Shown here piece by piece: positions 55,779 to 60,000 of a stretch of DNA of 60,000 bases. Source of the stretch: Antedon mediterranea (lineage: Eukaryota; Echinodermata; Crinoidea; Comatulida; Antedonidae); the NCBI RefSeq assembly GCF_964355755.1, contig NC_092671.1:22463070-22523069 (forward strand). The letters run 5' to 3'. The first letter of the stretch is position 1, and each line of letters opens with the position of its first letter. The translations under genes and the position numbers were made by a program. The notes below the pieces were generated by a model. That model was not told where the DNA came from and did not search any database. It saw nothing but the letters and a program-made list of their open reading frames with translations.

Positions 55779-56796
55779 TGTTACCTGCACAGAAAAGTAG
55801 GTCCCTATTAAATTTCGAGATCCAACGACCTGTGGAAAGTCACATGACCAGTTTGAGGTTGTTGCCTCTGGCATTGAGCTCATCATTATTAAAGTGCTCG
55901 ATCCAGAGTTAACAACTTCTAACTGAGGTCTATGTAATTCTTTCACAGGTAAGTTTATGATATTTTATATTCTTTTTAACTTATATATATTATAATTATG
56001 ACAATTTGTTATGTTATGTTTCACAAGGATACTGAGTTATTTCTCCAGTACCCAGATTGAAATTATTAAGTAAGAAACTGAGAGGATAAACAGAGCGAAT
56101 ACTGTGATCAGATGATTGTTGTTCATTTTAGAAAACAATCATTATATTTTAAGGTTAATGCTAGATGATTAAGTTATGTATTTAGTACAGGATAGAGATA
56201 ATAGCTAAATGTTTATACTTTCATTTTATGTCAATATAATGTAACGAATTATTAGGCTCAATAGCTATTAGAGGCCCTGTTAACAAAAAGAGTATATACA
56301 ATGTATAAGGTTCATGACCTTGCCATTAATTGCTGTGGTATGTAAGGCTCTGCTAGTGGAACTGGCCGTTACTATGGTAACCAAGGTAGTGAGTCAATAG
56401 TTGCACTGATAACTACACCCATGGTACCAATTTAGAATTGGGTTTTATAACTATACTGGTTTCCTTATTTAGAAATCACATATGCTAGTGTAGAGTTGTA
56501 TACACTGATAAGATGACCTTAAATTAATGTATCATGTTTTTGGTTTAATTCAGTCAGATAATTCAATCAATAATTAACGAGTTTATGTAGAGATTATTTA
56601 GTTAGTTATTAAACATAATGTTGGGTAAAGGACCAATAGCTAGATTGATGTATTAGTTAAATTGTTTCATGTGTTAACACTCGTCATTATAATTGTAATG
56701 TGTTAAGATTGATTATTAAAGTGCTCGATCCAGAGTTAACAACTTCTAACTGAGGTCTATGTAATTCTTTCGCAGTCGAATATCCTGAACCGTAAA
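55779..56796 (+). repeat. Gypsy 3' LTR
   Basis: 1018 bp, TGTTACCTGC to GAACCGTAAA, followed by AATAG. It carries the 64-bp direct repeats at 55885-55948 (followed by GTAAGT) and 56712-56775 and lacks the MITE of the 5' LTR. The first repeat ends CTTTCACAG here instead of CTTTCGCAG. Confidence 0.9.
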
Positions 56797-56850
56797 AATA
56801 GATTATATAAATTATTTAAGAAATATCAAATATATCAATAATAAAAGAAT

Positions 56851-58941
56851 TTACAAAGAACCTTCAACCAATAATAGTTTAAATTGACGTTTAAATAAAG
56901 CACAGTTATGAGATTTTTTAAGGGATAAAGGAAGAGAATTCCAGAGTTTAGGTCCAGTGTATACAAGGGTATTCATTTTAAGACTAGTTCGAGTAAATGA
57001 CAGGTGATACTGATCTTTTTGTCTTGTTTGGTGAGTGTGGTATTGTTTATTTTGAGTGAATTTACTGGATATTATAGGTGGTAAGTGTCCGGCGGTTAAT
57101 TGAAACATGATGACACCAACATTAAATCAATAGAGATCCTCAATTTTTAATATTTTATTTTTTTGAAAGAGATCTTGGGTGTGAGCACGAAAAGTTACCC
57201 CTGAGATAATTCTGACAGCTCGTTTCTGGATTAATAAAAATGTTAGTAATAATTGATTTTGAAGCATTTCCCCAAGCAAGAACACCATAAGTACGATCAA
57301 ATAAGATTAGAATATAAAATATTTAATACTTTTTGAGGAAATATTGATTTCAATTTATACATCATGCCAACATTTTTTGATAATAATTTGCAAAGGTAAT
57401 TAACATGGGCTTTCCAGTCGAGTCTGTCGTCAATGAATATACCAAGAAATTTTGTGTTGGTTATTTGATTAATAGGAACATTGTTGAAAATAATATCTTT
57501 TGGTAACATACTATATTTGTTACTAAACAACATAAAATTGGTTTTTAGCATATTTAGTGATAGCTTGTTTGCTTGTATCCAAGTAGTAACCTTTTTTAGT
57601 TCTTGATTAACGATGTCACAGAGACTATCTGGATCATCATGTGAATAAAACAGACTTGAATCATCCGCAAACAGTATTGACGACATGACATTAGATATAT
57701 TATTGAAATCATTTACATAAATTATGAAGAGAAGTGGGCCCAGAATCGAACCCTGGGGGACACCACATGTAACAGGTCTGCAGCTTGATTTAAAATTATT
57801 TAATGATACAAATTGTTGCCTATCAGAAAGGTAACTTCTAAACCATTTTTGAGCCACCCCTCTAATTCCATAGTTTGATAATTTATGCAGTAAGATTTCA
57901 TGATTAACAGTATCGAAAGCTTTGGAGTAATCGAGGAAAATACCAATTGTATGCATATGATTATCTAAGGCTGATGTAATCATGTCAACGAAGTGTAAAA
58001 TGGCATGTGACGTAGTGTGCTTTTCTCTAAATCCAAATTGAATGTTTGAAAAAATATTACACTGGTTTAAAAAATGTAAAGTCCGCATATATATTATTAC
58101 AAGCTTTTCTAAAATTTTTGAAAATGATGTCAATAGTGAAATTGGTCGGTAATTTGATGCTTCTTGAATAAAGGAATTACTTTCGCAATTTTCATTCTTT
58201 TAGGGACACACCCGTTACATATTGAATTGAAGGCGTTACAATGTTGGTAATAATGCTTTTAATTAAATCATTGCTTATTCCATCAAATCCAGGACTTTTT
58301 TTTTTCTTAAGGGTATTTACACTATCAATAACGTCCATTTCCGTTATTGGAACGAAAAAAATACTGTTTTTATTCGGATCATTCATATAACTATGAAAAG
58401 ATTTGTTTGTAGTTGGAATCGATTGTGCTAAGGAAGTGCCAATATTTGAGAAATATTCATTGAGGTGTTCAACTATGATATGTTTGTCATCGATAGTTTG
58501 ACCATTAATTTTAAATTTTCCGATCGCTTTGCGACTTTGGTCGGGATTCAATACAGAATTTATCACTTTCCACGTTCCTCTTATATCATTGTATACGGAT
58601 TGAAATTGACCGAAAAAATAGTCTTTCTTAGCAGAACGTATTAAGGATGTAAGAATATTTTTATATTTGTTATATTTCGTCTTAGATTCGAGTGTTTTAG
58701 AAATTTTAAATTTATAAAAAAGTTTGTTCTTCTTATTTATTGATTTTAATATAGACCTTGATATCCATGGCATACGAGGGATTTTTTTACGACTTCTGAC
58801 ACGACTTGCCCTTTGACTAAAACATTCATTTTGAAGAAATTTAAGTCTTTCCATAAATACATCAAAAGACTTGATAGCGTCATTTTCATCTAGAACTAAT
58901 TGCCAATCAGAGTTTACCAAACGTTCTTTAAAGTGAGCCAA
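56851..58941 (-). pseudogene. CR1/L2-like LINE reverse transcriptase, frameshifted
   Basis: 58941-58192 holds the connector (RKKIPRMPWISRSILKSINK) and the first RT block (KKKSPGFDGISNDLIK). 58133-57297 holds SNIQFGFREKHTTSHAI, IFLDYSKAFDTVNHEIL, GVPQGSILGPLLFIIYVND and FADDSSLFYS (the FADD active site). 57108-56851 holds the C-terminal extension (LVYTGPKLWNSLPLSLK). Frames change near 58200, 58160 and between 57297 and 57108. The RT motif order and C-terminal 'GPKLWNSLP' are characteristic of CR1/L2/Jockey-type LINEs; the exact clade was not resolved. Confidence 0.8.
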
Positions 58942-59272
58942 CGATTGGGATTAAAAGAGTAGATTGTCTTATTACAATGACAGTTACAATGTTGATTAAC
59001 CGTTAGCGAGGTTTTTGCAAATATCGGAAAATGATCCGATATATCGGATACAATAATTCCCGAGACCGGGAAAGGGTGGATATTGCTAAAAATATTGTCA
59101 AGTAACGTAGATGAAGTATCAGTTACACGTGTGGGTTTGGTAATAAGTGGAATAAGTGAAAATGAAATTAATGTATCTAGAAATTCACTAATGCGTGCAT
59201 TTTCATCGTGATGTAGTAAATTTAAATTAAAATCGCCCATAATAAACACATTTTTATTGTTATTACATATAT
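58914..59272 (-). pseudogene. CR1/L2-like LINE endonuclease, C-terminal half
   Basis: Contains FIMGDFNLNLL (the APE-type G-D-F-N motif), TLLDNIFSN and SDISDHFPIF (the S-D-H-x-P motif). The upstream half of the endonuclease is not continuous here: at about 59272 the sequence switches to the opposite orientation. Confidence 0.8.
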
Positions 59273-59273
59273 T

Positions 59274-59440
59274 ATGATTGATTTTAACATTACTAATTCA
59301 TACCTTGATTATGACGCATTTGATGATCAAGGGTTTTTTCCTTTAAATTGTGAATACCTCACTGAACACAAATTTCATGAACATTTTGCATCGGATACAA
59401 ACCAAATTTCATTACTACACTTCAATATCCGGAACATTGT
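59274..59440 (+). pseudogene. Inverted N-terminal piece of the same LINE type
   Basis: The plus-strand frame ends with TNQISLLHFNIRNI, the start of APE-type endonucleases (S-LH-NIRSL), preceded by an acidic leader (NSYLDYDAFDDQGFFPLN). It lies head to head with the endonuclease half on the minus strand, as expected from 5' inversion during LINE insertion (twin priming). Confidence 0.65.
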
Positions 59441-60000
59441 TGAAAATAATATCTTTTGGTAACATACTATATTTGTTACTAAACAACATAATATTGGTTT
59501 TTAGCATATTTAGTGATAGCTTGTTTGCATGTATCCAAGTAGTAACCTTTTTTAGTTCTTGATTAACGATGTCACAGAGACTATCTGGATCATCATGTGA
59601 ATAAAACAGACTTGAATCATCCGCAAACAGTATTGACGACATGACATTAGATATATTATTGAAATCATTTGCATAAATTATGAAGAGAAGTGGGCCCAGA
59701 ATCGAACCCTGGGGGACACCACATGTAACAGGTCTGTAACCTTTTTTAGTTCTTGATTAACGATGTCACAGAGACTATCTGGATCATCATATGAATAAAA
59801 CAGACTTGAATCATCCGCAAACAGTATTGACGACATGACATTAGATATATTATTGAAATCATTTAAATGATTAAATAATGATATGTTACTTTGTGGTGGT
59901 CTGTACACGACTCCAACGACAATATTTTTTTTATTAGGACATCTGATTTCTACAAAAATAGATTCCAATATGTTATTCATAAATTGTAATTCAGATAATT
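59415..60000 (-). pseudogene. Shuffled LINE fragments (RT repeated, endonuclease piece)
   Basis: 59430-59735 repeats 57450-57770 (FADDSSLF to IIFNNVP) almost exactly. 59738-59865 repeats 57585-57712 again. At 59866-59980 this is fused to an endonuclease piece (KKNIVVGVVYRPPQSNISLF). The joins at about 59432, 59737 and 59866 are abrupt and change frame. The last bases at the window edge continue the endonuclease. Confidence 0.75.

Larger units (their letters stand above)
44966..56796 (+). mobile_element. Ty3/Gypsy LTR retrotransposon with two later insertions
   Basis: The LTRs begin TGTTACCTGC and end GAACCGTAAA, with AATAG on both sides (44961-44965 and 56797-56801). The order is 5' LTR, primer-binding site, gag, -1 frameshift, pol (protease, RT, RNase H, integrase), polypurine tract, 3' LTR: the Gypsy order. 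No envelope gene is seen. Insertions are 45358-45983 in the 5' LTR and 52129-54910 in pol; without them the element is about 8.4 kb. The only other break seen in pol is one in-frame stop. Confidence 0.9.
44740..59272 (-). mobile_element. CR1/L2-like LINE, interrupted by the Gypsy element
   Basis: On the minus strand the order is endonuclease C-terminal half (59249-58914), connector and RT (58941-57297), C-terminal extension (57108-56851) and 3'UTR (56850-56797, then 44960-44740 beyond the Gypsy insertion). The 3' end on the minus strand reads ...AATAAATAAATGAAATGAAA, a short-repeat tail typical of CR1/L2-like elements. Its 3'UTR has a hairpin (GAGGAGCCTATTCACCACAA with GGCTCCTCC). Continuity of the 3'UTR across 44965/56797 is inferred from the AATAG target duplication and element order. 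Confidence 0.7.

Overview
The window is AT-rich eukaryotic DNA with introns, SINEs, LINEs, LTR retrotransposons and cut-and-paste DNA transposons. There are no operons or bacterial signals. The mix of BEL/Pao, Gypsy, L1-Tx1 and CR1-like elements, an Academ-like transposon, a fibrocystin-L (PKHD1L1)-like gene and many TAGGCCTA palindromes suggests a marine invertebrate deuterostome, most likely an echinoderm. That assignment is inference.

Layout. 1-1492 is the 3' part of a non-autonomous LTR element. 1628-6683 holds exons of a PKHD1L1-like gene; the upstream exons are broken by stops, frameshifts and a tRNA-derived SINE. About 3.9-9.86 kb is then repeated in tandem. The second unit starts in mid-exon at 9856 and resumes at 27.8 kb, because a BEL/Pao element (minus strand, 10559-27343, 5-bp target duplication ATTAT) landed in it. 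The BEL element was itself hit three times: a 1.6-kb inverted-repeat DNA element in its 3' LTR, a 3.66-kb non-autonomous LTR element in the last codons of integrase, and about 5 kb carrying a 5'-truncated L1-Tx1 LINE in its 5' LTR. The second unit ends in a 4.35-kb Academ-like transposon (32386-36736) flanked by TTA.

36.8-44.7 kb holds small repeats, tRNA-derived SINEs and a MULE-like transposon remnant (about 38864-41536). The transposase exon of that remnant is split by an 839-bp foldback element made of nested palindromes. From 44.74 kb to the window end lies a CR1-like LINE on the minus strand. Its 3'UTR is split by a Ty3/Gypsy element (44966-56796, target duplication AATAG) with identifiable gag, a -1 frameshift signal, pol, primer-binding site and polypurine tract. 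Two DNA elements later entered the Gypsy copy: a TTAA MITE in the 5' LTR and a 2.8-kb TGT...ACA element with 11 tandem repeats in the pol C-terminus. The 5' part of the CR1-like LINE (59.25-60 kb) is inverted and shuffled.

How the parts relate. This is a layered record of insertions rather than a pathway. The host gene remnant is the oldest layer, then its tandem duplication, then the BEL element with its later guests. Several insertions are proved by empty sites inside the same window: the tandem unit, the paired LTRs, or a coding frame that is restored across the insertion. No new enzymatic system was found. The most unusual items are the intron-like segment bounded by 64-bp direct repeats in each Gypsy LTR, the frameshift signal, the foldback element, and the phase-1 mini-exons of the PKHD1L1-like tail.
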